Positions 52,066 to 60,894 are shown, numbered from the stretch's first letter. The stretch: 64,000 nucleotides of DNA from Virgibacillus_F necropolis_A (GCF_044793635.1 NZ_CP084992.1:2046001-2110000); one strand, 5' to 3'. Notes: a model not told the origin generated them from the letters alone. A program made the numbers and translations.

Positions 52066-52284
52066 TTAATTCTGAACCTGGATCATTAACACTTTATGTC
52101 CATTTTCATTAAATTCATCTTTATCTTCATCATAAAAATAGTCCTGAATCAATAAATAAATCATAATTGAGAAAAAAATAAATGTTCCGGTGACAACCAG
52201 GGCGAGAAAGGATTTAACTATTATACTCAGAACTTTAAACCATTTATAATTATGCCAGTTCTTTATTCCCCCGAATACGTTCAT
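52066..52284 (-). CDS. Small membrane protein (72 aa)
   Basis: One long membrane helix (FLALVVTGTFIFFSIMIYLL) after a basic-aromatic N-terminus (WHNYKWFKVLSIIVKS), then an acidic tail (DEDKDEFNEN). GGCGGTGG precedes the ATG. Family not recognised. Confidence 0.6.
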   Translation of the reverse strand: MNVFGGIKNWHNYKWFKVLSIIVKSFLALVVTGTFIFFSIMIYLLIQDYFYDEDKDEFNENGHKVLMIQVQN

Positions 52285-52312
52285 TATTCCACCGCCTCAT
52301 TACTGGTTTCCA

Positions 52313-53023
52313 TTATTTTCTTGATTTTGCCTTGATAATTAAAAAATGCGGATTTTCCATTAAGTACTTATAGGAACTTGGACTTTTATTTTTCATCGTT
52401 TCTTGGGGCTGGGGTTCGATCAAACCCTCGACAGAGAAGAATTTCGTGGTGTCTGTTACGGTTTCCTGCAATGATCTTCTATAAAAACTAACATCGATTG
52501 TTATATTTGGTTTTTCCCATGTATCGGTTAAAAGTGTCTTCTGAAAGTAATCCTCTATATCGAACTTTGTAAAGTCCATAAAAGGGTGATGTACTGAAAA
52601 CAGTAGCGTACCGTTTGGCTTTAATACTCTATTTAATTCACTAAAGGTAAACTCCCAATCCTTTATATAGTGAAGGGTTAATGAGCTAAGTATGAAGTCG
52701 AATTGATTAGCTTTAAAAGGTAGATTATCTTGTAAATCATGACAAACGATTGTTGCCCTGTCTTTTAATCGCCTTTTAGCAGCAGCTATCATTTCCGTAC
52801 TTAAATCAATTCCAGTTACTGTTGCCCCTCGCTCTACCAATGCTTCCGAATACCAGCCAGCTGAACAGCCTGCATCCAGAACATTTAATCCATGTAATTG
52901 TTCGGGGACTTGATTCATCATTGCCGGCCGTTCATAATCGGTATTATATGGACTTGAATGATCAACATTCTCTTCGTATGCTTTAGCCAAATCATTGTAT
53001 GTATCTTTCGTTGATTTCTTCAA
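52313..53023 (-). CDS. Class I SAM-dependent methyltransferase
   Basis: 236 residues. LNVLDAGCSAGWYSEALVERGATVTGIDLS (about 44-73) is motif I, FDFILSSLTLHYIKDW motif II and LKPNGTLLFSVHHPFMDF motif III. The YNTDYERPAMMNQVP start and the C-terminal PSSYKYLMENPHFLIIKA resemble small-molecule methyltransferases of Bacillus. GGGAG precedes the ATG. The substrate is unknown. Confidence 0.87.
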   Translation of the reverse strand: MKKSTKDTYNDLAKAYEENVDHSSPYNTDYERPAMMNQVPEQLHGLNVLDAGCSAGWYSEALVERGATVTGIDLSTEMIAAAKRRLKDRATIVCHDLQDNLPFKANQFDFILSSLTLHYIKDWEFTFSELNRVLKPNGTLLFSVHHPFMDFTKFDIEDYFQKTLLTDTWEKPNITIDVSFYRRSLQETVTDTTKFFSVEGLIEPQPQETMKNKSPSSYKYLMENPHFLIIKAKSRK

Positions 53024-53027
53024 GATA

Positions 53028-53243
53028 TTATCTCCCTTCCTTAATCATAAAAACACCTATCAGAAATAATATGATTGTTATTAATAGCAGAAATGATAAA
53101 CCTATTTCCACATAAGTAATAATAGAGAGGATCAGCATCGAAATTGTAAATAATACTGCTGTTAATACATCGATTTTGTTTCTTGAATCTGTTTTACGCT
53201 TTCGTAGACCATTAACGATTCCTGCTGCCCCCAAACCCACCAT
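53028..53243 (-). CDS. Small membrane protein (71 aa)
   Basis: Two membrane helices (VLTAVLFTISMLILSIITYV, FLLLITIILFLIGVFMI) after a basic N-terminal segment (GLRKRKTDSRNK). The frame is open further upstream (...ELNYVIWIVM), which would add a hydrophobic start, but no good start codon is seen. It lies between two other membrane genes on the same strand. Confidence 0.6.
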   Translation of the reverse strand: MVGLGAAGIVNGLRKRKTDSRNKIDVLTAVLFTISMLILSIITYVEIGLSFLLLITIILFLIGVFMIKEGR

Positions 53244-53272
53244 TACTATCCAGATTACATAATTTAATTCGA

Positions 53273-53557
53273 TTACCGCTCACTCCCTTTTTTATCTGCA
53301 AGGTAGAAAACTGTTACACCAAAACAAAAAATAATTAATGAGAGTAGCATGTATGCGGCTCCGTCAATTCCTTCTATCTCCACATTTCCTATGTACATAA
53401 TAATGATTGCTACTAATATAGAAATAATGCTGGGCGCAAGTATTACTAGTTTGGGTTTATTGTTTTTTCTAAACCCACGAGTTAGGCGAATAACAATAAT
53501 ACCTATTAGAATTCCTATAACTGCAAATACAACAAATAACAAACCACACACCTCCAC
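53273..53557 (-). CDS. Small membrane protein (94 aa)
   Basis: Three hydrophobic helices with basic loops (IRLTRGFRKNNKPK). GGAGGTGTG precedes the ATG and 3 bases separate it from the GNAT gene upstream, so the genes are likely co-transcribed. No family recognised. Confidence 0.6.
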   Translation of the reverse strand: MEVCGLLFVVFAVIGILIGIIVIRLTRGFRKNNKPKLVILAPSIISILVAIIIMYIGNVEIEGIDGAAYMLLSLIIFCFGVTVFYLADKKGSER

Positions 53558-53560
53558 ATG

Positions 53561-54001
53561 TTAGTTTAAAGGTTTTTTGAAAACAAAACTAACTTTATTA
53601 TAGTCCATTCTCGACTCATAAAAGCGATGAGCATCTGTTCGTTGCAGCCCAGATGACAACGCTACACTTTCATAACCGTTCTGCTTAGCCCAATCATGTA
53701 CATGTGATAGAAGTGTTTCGCCATGGCCCTGTGAACGCATTCTTTCATCTGTAACAAGATCACATACCCAAACAAACCGACCATAATATAGCGTTATCAT
53801 GGGTTTGAATCCAACAACCGCAGCAATCCTATCTTGTTCGTATAAAGCAAAAAGCCTATACATATCTTTTTCTTTAGCTTCACTAACCAACTCGACAAAT
53901 GTATTCTCATCCAGGTGAGTCCTTAATTGTTTCATAACTGGGAAGCCATCCAGAATTTGTTTTTTAGAATTCAGTTCTCTAATTGTTATGTCTGTATCCA
54001 A
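53561..54001 (-). CDS. GNAT-family N-acetyltransferase
   Basis: 146 residues. ITIRELNSKKQILDGFPVMKQLRTHLDENTF at the start, VWVCDLVTDERMRSQGHGETLLSHVHDWAKQ (acetyl-CoA loop R-S-Q-G-H-G), and ALSSGLQRTDAHRFYESRMD are GNAT hallmarks. TTG 54001 follows GGGGAGAT and is preferred to the ATG six codons earlier, which lies on the ribosome site. Substrate unknown. Confidence 0.82.
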   Translation of the reverse strand: MDTDITIRELNSKKQILDGFPVMKQLRTHLDENTFVELVSEAKEKDMYRLFALYEQDRIAAVVGFKPMITLYYGRFVWVCDLVTDERMRSQGHGETLLSHVHDWAKQNGYESVALSSGLQRTDAHRFYESRMDYNKVSFVFKKPLN

Positions 54002-54044
54002 TGCACTATCTCCCCACATAAGTTTTATACTATAATCTCATATG

Positions 54045-54662
54045 TTAATCCACAATAACCGCTTTATCAGGATTTCTCTGAAGATCAAAAATTGCCTTGA
54101 TTTGTGATTCTGTATTCCTATTAGTTGAAAGCTCCGGCAAATTATTTTCAGAGAAAAAATTTATATCTTTTGTCTCTATCCCAATACTAGCTTGTCCACC
54201 TATTATCTCGCAATGAATAAATACTTTGTAATAATGGTAGGGTTGCGGTGGATGAGGATGTTTATTCATATCCATTAATGCAAGTAGTTTCACTGGAGCT
54301 ACAGTATAACCCGATTCTTCTTTTATTTCCTTGACAATATTCTCAGAAGGGGATAAACCTATTTCACAAAAACCTCCAGGTAAAGACCATTTGTTATCAT
54401 GTTTTTCTCTAACCAATAATATTTTCCCATCTTTAAACACCGCCCCGCGAACATCTACTTTGGGCGTTTGATAGCCTGGTTCATTTGTGAACAATTCTTT
54501 GATTTTCGTCATTTCTAATTCAGTGTATTCTTCCATTATTTCGGCACTAATGCTTCGCAACTCTTCATAGCGCTCCACATCGTATACATCTTTCGAAAAA
54601 GTTAACCCTGCCTGGGATAAGGATTGTATTCTTTTTGCCCACTCCAACCATTTATAACTCAT
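54045..54662 (-). CDS. NUDIX hydrolase with NUDIX-N domain (YjhB-like)
   Basis: 205 residues: an N-terminal helical NUDIX-N domain (WLEWAKRIQSLSQAGLTFS, DVERYEELRSISAEIM) and a NUDIX domain with GGFCEIGLSPSENIVKEIKEESGY (the E-E pair kept, REU replaced by KEI). This architecture is that of B. subtilis YjhB. ATG 54662 follows GGAG at 8 bases. Confidence 0.87.
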   Translation of the reverse strand: MSYKWLEWAKRIQSLSQAGLTFSKDVYDVERYEELRSISAEIMEEYTELEMTKIKELFTNEPGYQTPKVDVRGAVFKDGKILLVREKHDNKWSLPGGFCEIGLSPSENIVKEIKEESGYTVAPVKLLALMDMNKHPHPPQPYHYYKVFIHCEIIGGQASIGIETKDINFFSENNLPELSTNRNTESQIKAIFDLQRNPDKAVIVD

Positions 54663-54792
54663 TGAGAAACACTCCATTTTAGTATTTATGTATTAATAAT
54701 TACATCGGCTTGTTCTTTGATCCATCCACCCCAAGAATAAAGCGATTACCAAACCCTATTTTACAACTATATGTTTACTTGCAAAAATGAAA

Positions 54793-55242
54793 TTAAACGT
54801 AATCCAAAATTTTTAAATCTACTTTATCGAAATAACCAATATCTTCATTGGTGTCCCAAAGTTTTATCTGTGTTGTCTCTTCGTTTTCTTTAAAGGGTTG
54901 TAACTTTCTTATTGTTGAAAAATAGACAGGATTATACTTAATAAATGTATTCCTATTATCCCTGACCTTAATTAAACCTTTAAATGTTAAATCTTTTACT
55001 TCTTGTCCAGTTTCCTCATAAAGCTCTCTGATTGCACATTCTTTTGGAGTTTCGCCTTTTTCTCTACGACCTGCAGGTAATTCCCATTGATTTCTCGATT
55101 TGTTAAAACATATAAGGTACTTATCCTTACATCGAATTACTGCAAAGAATCCCTCTACTGGTTGATATTGATATATCTCTGTTTCATTTATTTTAATAAA
55201 ACCAAGAAACTGTAGCCCACACTTATTTTTAATGTTATCCAA
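54793..55242 (-). CDS. NUDIX hydrolase
   Basis: 149 residues. A full NUDIX box, G-R-R-E-K-G-E..ECAIRELYEETGQ, lies at about 61-83, preceded by the strand QWELPAGRREKG. The A-G-R form before the box recalls ADP-ribose pyrophosphatases. The start is TTG 55242 after AGGAGGGG. Substrate not known. Confidence 0.87.
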   Translation of the reverse strand: MDNIKNKCGLQFLGFIKINETEIYQYQPVEGFFAVIRCKDKYLICFNKSRNQWELPAGRREKGETPKECAIRELYEETGQEVKDLTFKGLIKVRDNRNTFIKYNPVYFSTIRKLQPFKENEETTQIKLWDTNEDIGYFDKVDLKILDYV

Positions 55243-55324
55243 TAAAGCCCCTCCTGGAAAAGTAACTAAAGCAACACAGTTACCACAATTAAGAAGTTAC
55301 CTTTCAAGTTAATTGTCACGCCCC

Positions 55325-55516
55325 TCAGGTGTTCTTTTTATAAAAAAATGATGATAACATTATTGATATTCCAAGTGCTATGAAAGCAATAGCCATGGAT
55401 TGATTATCTAAAACGGTATTCTTCATGAAAATTGAAAAGCTACCAAATATAAATAATAGGAACCCTATACATAAGTTTATTTTTCCAAAAAGTGATAAGT
55501 CTTTCATATACTTCAC
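55325..55516 (-). CDS. Small membrane protein (63 aa)
   Basis: Two helices (INLCIGFLLFIFGSFSIFM, SMAIAFIALGISIMLSSFFY) with a basic end (KKNT). No family recognised. It lies 30 bases after a DinB gene on the same strand. Confidence 0.55.
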   Translation of the reverse strand: MKYMKDLSLFGKINLCIGFLLFIFGSFSIFMKNTVLDNQSMAIAFIALGISIMLSSFFYKKNT

Positions 55517-55546
55517 CCCGTTTAACTTAACTTGTGTGGTATTTTT

Positions 55547-55978
55547 CTACATGTTCCAATCATCTTCCCATTGTTTAGGAATCTGTATTCCTGCTTGTTT
55601 AAGCGCAACAAAATATTGCCCCTGATGAATACCCTCGTGATGCACCGCTGCATTTAAGAGCTCTTCAATTGATAGATTTTCCGATCCCATTTCTATTTTT
55701 TCAACTTCTGTATGTAAGAACTTATATGCTAGATCGTCTCTGCTTCTTTTCAGTTCAGCAATAAGGTTGGACTCATTTGATATAAGTTCCCCTGGAAAGG
55801 TTATAATGCCTGTATGCAGGCCATCACGATATATGTCCCGGATTCGCACCATATGAATGAATAGCTTTCTTAACGTGCCTAATTCTGCTATTAGCTTACT
55901 GTCCCATTGCTCTTCTGATATATCCTCAGCTAACCGATTTGTCATAGTGGCAGCATATATGAAACCTTTTGTATCCAT
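55547..55978 (-). CDS. DinB/YfiT-like four-helix protein
   Basis: 143 residues. The metal-ligand pattern is H at IHMVRIRD (about 43) and H-H-E-G-I-H-Q-G-Q-Y (about 112-122), giving the typical three-His site of the DinB superfamily. Members act in thiol-dependent detoxification (bacillithiol transferases) or are uncharacterised. Standard length. Start at ATG 55978. Confidence 0.82.
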   Translation of the reverse strand: MDTKGFIYAATMTNRLAEDISEEQWDSKLIAELGTLRKLFIHMVRIRDIYRDGLHTGIITFPGELISNESNLIAELKRSRDDLAYKFLHTEVEKIEMGSENLSIEELLNAAVHHEGIHQGQYFVALKQAGIQIPKQWEDDWNM

Positions 55979-56132
55979 AAAAATTTATTCACTCTCCACT
56001 TTGTACTAGATATATTTTTTACCATTAGATATTTTTCCTTAGAAGATTTTTATTCTTCCTGTTAACCCGATTAGATTTAATTTAAAGTCCATAGGTTACT
56101 GGTACTTCAAAGATACGAGTACCTATCACATA

Positions 56133-56336
56133 TTATTTTCTTTTATTTCTATAAATGCGATTACTTGTAAAAAATATTACCATCCCCGCATTAAAAATGA
56201 TAAAAGATATCCCGAGTTGACCTGTTGTGGATGCTATATAAATGGAATGAACTAATAATGCAATCCAATAAAACCATAGCGTAATAACTACTGATTTGTG
56301 AGTATTTCTTCTTTCCTCATCATTTGATTTTTTCAT
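56133..56336 (-). CDS. Small membrane protein (67 aa)
   Basis: Two hydrophobic helices (VVITLWFYWIALLVHSIYIA and ISFIIFNAGMVIFF) with a charged start (KKSNDEERRNTHKS) and end (NRIYRNKRK). Its start overlaps the upstream stop by 4 bases (ATGA), giving translational coupling. Family not recognised. Confidence 0.62.
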   Translation of the reverse strand: MKKSNDEERRNTHKSVVITLWFYWIALLVHSIYIASTTGQLGISFIIFNAGMVIFFTSNRIYRNKRK

Positions 56337-56899
56337 TCCTCTACCTCTATTGAAAAATCAAGCAGCTTATTTCCGTTGTCATTTATAGTTAATGTAACAT
56401 CGCCCGCTTCTATAAATGTGTACGGAGATAATTTATATAACTTTTTGATATCATGTACATCTTTCAATCTATTAACTGACGAACTGTCTTGCTGAACAAT
56501 ATTGGCCTTCCATCTTACTTCTTTTCCGGATGGATAGTTTACAAGTATTTCGACATCGTCATCTAGATTTAAATCCTCCCAGGAAACCAGATTTATTGCT
56601 GTTGCCTGATCTTTTGTTACTAATCCATTTGCGTAGTAACCAATTTCGCCAATTTCGCCAAAAACTGTATAACTACTACCATCTACACTAATATCCAGGA
56701 AAGGTGGTTGATAGGTTATTTTGGCATAAACTCCATATGAAAGTGATAAAACTGCCGCAATAGACAGACCAATTATAAGTTTTTTGAAAGCACTATTTTT
56801 GAAGTTACCCATCATTTCAGAAGCTCCGGCGAATTTGTCTATTAAAAGCAAAACAATAAGGACGAAAGCTATACAAATGCCAACAACAATATAAAACAT
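56333..56899 (-). CDS. Membrane-anchored protein of unknown function (188 aa)
   Basis: Two N-terminal helices (VVGICIAFVLIVLLLIDKFAG, LIIGLSIAAVLSLSYGVYA) and an outside beta-rich domain (PPFLDISVDGSSYTVFGEIG, EVRWKANIVQQDSSSVNRLK, GDVTLTIND..KLLDFSIEVEE). Coupled to the small membrane gene downstream. The outer part may be an Ig-like sandwich (inference). No known family. Confidence 0.62.
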   Translation of the reverse strand: MFYIVVGICIAFVLIVLLLIDKFAGASEMMGNFKNSAFKKLIIGLSIAAVLSLSYGVYAKITYQPPFLDISVDGSSYTVFGEIGEIGYYANGLVTKDQATAINLVSWEDLNLDDDVEILVNYPSGKEVRWKANIVQQDSSSVNRLKDVHDIKKLYKLSPYTFIEAGDVTLTINDNGNKLLDFSIEVEE

Positions 56900-57035
56900 T
56901 TAACCAATCCTTTCTTGGTTTTTAGGATAAAGAAATTTAATGAAGACCCAAATAGTTTTCAATTACAAAGGAAAATCAACTGAACGTACCTGGTCGGATA
57001 TAATAAATAGTTACAAACGGATTAAAATGAACGAT

Positions 57036-57332
57036 TTACATTTGATTAAAAAGATACTCAGATATAAGCATCCAGTTAGGCATGTATAACAAAAATGGCA
57101 CGAGTAAATAAACGATGGTATTTATGTCGAACCTCACTTTTTTCGGAAGTAATAGTAATACAATGATAAAGTATAGCGGAAAAATAAAAGTAAAGATTTG
57201 TGCGTTTATCAAAATCCCCAGAGGATTTGTGCCAATCCAAACCAACACCAAAAGCCAACAATATTCTAATGCCAGATACGACCCAATTGACCACCAAAAC
57301 CACTTTGGCTGTTCCCACTTTATCTTTTCCAA
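57036..57332 (-). CDS. Four-TM membrane protein
   Basis: 98 residues with WFWWSIGSYLALEYCWLLVLVW, INAQIFTFIFPLYFIIVLLLL and TIVYLLVPFLLYMPNWMLI (approximate helix positions 12-33, 45-65 and 75-95). TTG 57332 follows AAAGGGG and is preferred; the frame is open from a GTG at 57353. Family not recognised. The 20-bp repeat tract begins 30 bases upstream. Confidence 0.55.
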   Translation of the reverse strand: MEKIKWEQPKWFWWSIGSYLALEYCWLLVLVWIGTNPLGILINAQIFTFIFPLYFIIVLLLLPKKVRFDINTIVYLLVPFLLYMPNWMLISEYLFNQM

Positions 57333-57364
57333 AAGAGCCAACCCCTTTAACACCTATTTTGGAG

Positions 57365-57460
57365 TATCAGTAATTTTACGGATATATCAGGGAGTTTTTA
57401 TGTTTTATCAGGAATTTTCCAGATTTATCGGGATTTCTTGGTATTTATCAGTATTTAGCC
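57365..57460. repeat. 20-bp-period intergenic tandem repeat, tract 2
   Basis: Five units starting with TATCRG at 57365, 57385, 57406, 57426 and 57446, spacing 20, 21, 20, 20. The unit is TATCAGGAATTTTYYRGATT. The sequence after TATC differs from tract 1, but the period is the same. Confidence 0.8.
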
Positions 57461-57502
57461 TCAAATATGATAAACGCAACCAACTATTCGCCGTCATGGC
57501 AT

Positions 57503-57685
57503 TCACGAAGGGTACTGTTCAACATAGTTATCATAATCCAGCACTTCGATTACGCCTGACCACAATTTTCGCTGGTGTGATTGGTTATACAGATCATACT
57601 CTTGATTAACCCGGTCTTCGGAAATTGCGTAGGATAGAAGTCTTTTTATAGAGGAATCGTTGAATGACCTTACTTCTACTTTCAA
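57503..57685 (-). pseudogene. Truncated GNAT N-terminal fragment
   Basis: TTG 57685 follows GGAG and opens a 60-codon frame: MKVEVRSFNDSSIKRLLSYA, then ISEDRVNQEYDLYNQSHQRK and LWSGVIE. This resembles the first quarter of a GNAT protein (strand 1, helix 1, helix 2, strand 2), but the acetyl-CoA part is missing and the frame ends. It is probably a fragment, or a very small independent gene. Confidence 0.45.
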
Positions 57686-57706
57686 ACCAAACACTCCTTC
57701 ACACAC

Positions 57707-57964
57707 CTACACCTCGCCAATTCCAAACGCAAGAAGTAAGATGTACACAATTGAACCAAGTGCAATTATATTTAAAATCAGCAACACCCATCTGCTCCAG
57801 CCTGCTCCTTTTACTGCTGATACAATACCCAACAGCGGAAGTGCTACCATGACGATAATTACTATAATTCCTAAAGACCAAAACGCAAAACCAGTGGCTA
57901 ATAACGTAAAAATTGCCATATATATAAGAAAAAGTACTAGTGAAAAAACGCTAAAGATATTCAT
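57707..57964 (-). CDS. Small three-TM membrane protein (85 aa)
   Basis: Three helices separated by a short basic loop (VSAVKGAGWSRW). GAGG precedes the ATG at 57964. Such small three-helix proteins with a GAGWSRW-like loop are common in Bacillaceae, function unknown. Confidence 0.65.
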   Translation of the reverse strand: MNIFSVFSLVLFLIYMAIFTLLATGFAFWSLGIIVIIVMVALPLLGIVSAVKGAGWSRWVLLILNIIALGSIVYILLLAFGIGEV

Positions 57965-58111
57965 GTTAAAGACCTCCTTAGTTAACCACGTACAATTAGT
58001 TTTTTTACCTACATTAAGTTTAACATTTAACCGACCAAATTATTATAAAATTTAATCATTTTAAAAGAAAAACAACCTTCATACACTGGTGAGTGTATCG
58101 TCAGCTTCAAA

Positions 58112-58226
58112 ATACCGGTGAAACAGCGAAATTCACCGGTGGAGTCCCATATTTCGCCGGTGCCGGGTGAAAATCGCCGATAAAACACAAAAATTCACCA
58201 GTGAAACCAAAAACTTCGCCGGTACC
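58112..58226. repeat. 20-21-bp-period intergenic repeat, tract 3
   Basis: Six units begin at 58112, 58132, 58153, 58173, 58194 and 58215, at a spacing of 20-21. The unit is TTCRCCGGTGAAANCAAAAA, and CACCGGTG is itself palindromic. The tract lies between two minus-strand genes and is not coding. Confidence 0.82.
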
Positions 58227-58250
58227 TGCCCGCGTGCCTAATACAAAATT

Positions 58251-58291
58251 ATATAAAAAAAAAGAACCCAGCCACATTCAACTGGATCCTC
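58251..58291 (-). terminator. Terminator of the ABC exporter gene
   Basis: On the minus strand GGATCCAG and CTGGGTTC pair around TTGAATGTGG, followed by a run of Ts (58251-58263 on + are almost all A). Confidence 0.9.
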
Positions 58292-58300
58292 ATTATAAAA

Positions 58301-60016
58301 TTAGTGCATCTGCACTCTATGCAGGTTGGCAAAAATGCCGTCACGCTCTATCAGTTCTTCGTGGTTACCCTGTTCGGCAATGCCTTCTTTTGTAACAACC
58401 ATGATCCGGTCGGCGTTCTTGATGGTTGCCAGGCGATGTGCTATTACAAGGGTTGTTCGGTCTTTGGCCAGTTCGGTTAATGCTTTTTGGATAATCATTT
58501 CGGTTTCGGTATCGAGTGCTGATGTTGCTTCATCCAGGATTAGAATCGGTGGATTTTTTAAAAACATCCGTGCGATAGCAATCCGTTGTTTCTGACCACC
58601 AGACAGTTTCAAGCCACGCTCTCCGACTTGGGTTTCATAGCCATGTGGTAGCTCCTTAATGAATTCTTCCATATGGGCATCCTTGGCCGCTTTTTCAATT
58701 TCTTCATCGGTTGCATCCAGTCTGCCGTATGCGATATTTTCCCGCAATGTTCCGGTGAATAAAAATACATCCTGTTGTACGATTCCAATTTGATGGCGGA
58801 GGGATTCTTTCGTCATATCGCGTAAATCAATTCCGTCAATACTAATACCGCCACTATCTACATCATAAAAACGTGGGATAAGTGAACAAATTGTTGTTTT
58901 ACCTGCCCCAGATGGGCCAACAAACGCAACGGTTTCTCCTGCCTCTACGGAAAAGCTAAGGTCCTTCAATACGGCTGACTGTGTTTTTTCGTAGCCAAAA
59001 GTGACATTATCAAACCTGATGTCACCTTTTAACAAATCGATATCACGAGCTCCCTTATGGTTAACTACCTCAGGACTAACGTCTAGCAAATCTGTGAACC
59101 GCTTAAACCCAGCCATTCCTTTTGGATATAGTTCTAGCAGCGCACTGATTTTTTCAATCGGCTTGAAGAGAACGTTTGTAAATAAAATAAATGCAACAAG
59201 GTCTCCATTTGAAATCTCATTGTTGAAGTTTAGCCATGAACCTACGACCAACACAACCAAGACGATTAAACGCATCATCATATATATATTGGAATGCACG
59301 AAAGCCATAACCTTATATGCACTAATTTTTGCCGAGCGGAAGCTATAATTATCTTTTGTGAAACGAGTCATTTCGTGTTTTTCATTTGTGAATGATTGGA
59401 CAACGCGTACACCTGATACAGCGTCTTCCACACGTGCATTCACATCTGCTATGTCCGTGTACATCTTTTTCCATGCTGCATTCATCTTGATGTTACTGAA
59501 CGTGATTAGCCAAACCAGGATAGGCACCACAAACAGAATAATTAATGCAAGCTTAGCGTTATACGTGAACATAATCCAGAACGCACCAATAAAGGTCATA
59601 ATGGCAATGAAAAAGTCTTCTGGACCATGATGAGCAAGCTCACCAATATCAAATAGATCATTCGTGATTCGGCTCATGATATGTCCAGTTTTAGTATTGT
59701 CAAAAAATCGAAAGGATTGCTTTTGTACATGGTTGAACAAATGCTGCCGCATGTCCGTTTCGATATTTACTCCAAGCTTGTGCCCCCAATAGGTGACAAC
59801 GTATTGAAGAAATGTGCTAAGTAAGTATAAAAGTAATAGCCCAATACTAACAAGGACAATTAAGTCCCAGTTACCACTTGGCAATAATTTATCAATAAAT
59901 TTTTGAACCGCTACTGGAAAAGCAAGTTCCAGTATGGCAACAATTACTGCACAGCCGAAATCTATCAAAAATAATCGTCTATGTGGTTTGTAATAAGAAA
60001 AAAAGCGTTGTATCAC
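58301..60016 (-). CDS. ABC exporter, fused membrane domain and ATPase (MsbA/multidrug type)
   Basis: 571 residues. Six N-terminal helices (ABC_membrane), then the ATPase: Walker A VGPSGAGKTT, Q-loop IVQQDVFLFTGTLRENIAYG, signature LKLSGGQKQR, Walker B PPILILDEATSALD and switch His in VIAHRLATI. GTG 60016 is chosen because AAGGAAG lies 8 bases upstream; the frame open from 60079 has no ribosome site. It works as a homodimer or with a partner encoded elsewhere; drug, lipid or peptide export is possible. Confidence 0.92.
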   Translation of the reverse strand: MIQRFFSYYKPHRRLFLIDFGCAVIVAILELAFPVAVQKFIDKLLPSGNWDLIVLVSIGLLLLYLLSTFLQYVVTYWGHKLGVNIETDMRQHLFNHVQKQSFRFFDNTKTGHIMSRITNDLFDIGELAHHGPEDFFIAIMTFIGAFWIMFTYNAKLALIILFVVPILVWLITFSNIKMNAAWKKMYTDIADVNARVEDAVSGVRVVQSFTNEKHEMTRFTKDNYSFRSAKISAYKVMAFVHSNIYMMMRLIVLVVLVVGSWLNFNNEISNGDLVAFILFTNVLFKPIEKISALLELYPKGMAGFKRFTDLLDVSPEVVNHKGARDIDLLKGDIRFDNVTFGYEKTQSAVLKDLSFSVEAGETVAFVGPSGAGKTTICSLIPRFYDVDSGGISIDGIDLRDMTKESLRHQIGIVQQDVFLFTGTLRENIAYGRLDATDEEIEKAAKDAHMEEFIKELPHGYETQVGERGLKLSGGQKQRIAIARMFLKNPPILILDEATSALDTETEMIIQKALTELAKDRTTLVIAHRLATIKNADRIMVVTKEGIAEQGNHEELIERDGIFANLHRVQMH

Positions 60017-60165
60017 GTGTTGCACTTCCTTTTCAGTATGTATAAAGCAAATTATAAGTCTAATCCTGTCGAATGGCAATAGGAAGAACTTCCGAAAAAG
60101 TACTTGTCAATGATTGGCCAAGTCCTGCATATATATGAAGAAAGTGCCCAGGGAGGTGTTCATGT

Positions 60166-60540
60166 ATGAAAATGCCAATGGCAAAATGGATTTGTTACGC
60201 AGTTGGCTATGTATTTATCACCACCGGAATTGTAAAGTTATTGTTGGATGACTTCCAAACATATTTCAATAATTTGGACTTGCCATTTCCACAAACACTT
60301 TTGCTGATCGTAGCTTTAACAGAAATCGTGTGTGGTGCTTTAATTGCTGGCAGATTTTATGTGAAAGAAGCTTCGGTACCACTCATTATTATTATGTTAG
60401 CCGCAATTTTCTTAACCAAGCTACCGTTTCTTACCGAACAAGGATTCTTCCAATTCCTGTATGCAGCCAGACTTGATATTGTATTGTTAATTTTATTACT
60501 TTTACTGTGGAACCATGTGCGAGGACAGAAGTTTAGCTAG
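60166..60540 (+). CDS. DoxX-family membrane protein
   Basis: 124 residues with four helices: AVGYVFITTGIVKLLLDDFQTYFNNLDLPFPQTLLLIVALTEIVCGALIAGRFY holds the DoxX core (about 9-62), and RLDIVLLILLLLLW ends it. Known members occur in redox complexes and as uncharacterised membrane proteins. GGGAGGTG precedes the ATG. A terminator follows. Confidence 0.82.
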   Translation: MKMPMAKWICYAVGYVFITTGIVKLLLDDFQTYFNNLDLPFPQTLLLIVALTEIVCGALIAGRFYVKEASVPLIIIMLAAIFLTKLPFLTEQGFFQFLYAARLDIVLLILLLLLWNHVRGQKFS

Positions 60541-60549
60541 ACAGAAAGA

Positions 60550-60579
60550 AATGCGGTGCTTCTGAGCATCGCATTTTTA
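60550..60579 (+). terminator. Terminator of the DoxX gene
   Basis: AAATGCGGTGC and GCATCGCATTT pair with one bulge around TTCTGA, followed by TTA. Confidence 0.82.
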
Positions 60580-60580
60580 C

Positions 60581-60601
60581 TTATCCACAGACTTATACAC
60601 A
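60581..60601 (+). other. Two adjacent DnaA-box-like sites
   Basis: TTATCCACA (perfect) at 60581-60589 and TTATACACA at 60593-60601, which fits TTWTNCACA, lie 3 bases apart. Confidence 0.4.
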
Positions 60602-60716
60602 TATGCACACACGTTCTTATAAATGAGGAAGAAAGAAAAACCGGGCATAAATCGCTCGGCCATTTTTATAGATTTAGGGGAAATGTGGATATAATAGGCA
60701 CAGACTCGAAGTGCTT

Positions 60717-60796
60717 TATCGGCCATTTCGTAACTATAACCGCCAACATCAAAATATATCTGCCAATTTGAAATTATATCCGCCGATTGAAACTCT
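60717..60796. repeat. 20-bp-period intergenic tandem repeat, tract 4
   Basis: Four units begin at 60717, 60737, 60757 and 60777, exactly 20 bp apart: TATCGGCC, TAACCGCC, TATCTGCC and TATCCGCC. The consensus is that of tract 1 (10859-11001). It lies between convergent genes. Confidence 0.85.
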
Positions 60797-60894
60797 AAAT
60801 CCTAAATCCTAACTATCCCCCCTACTAGCTTAAGCCTCACCTTTATTTGGCCAAATCCGAGGGTTATACTGCTTGCGCACTAGATAGACAAAGT

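Noticed and set aside
57115..57609. 164-codon plus-strand frame
   Set aside because: It runs antisense to a membrane protein gene and through the 20-bp repeat tract; no ribosome site.
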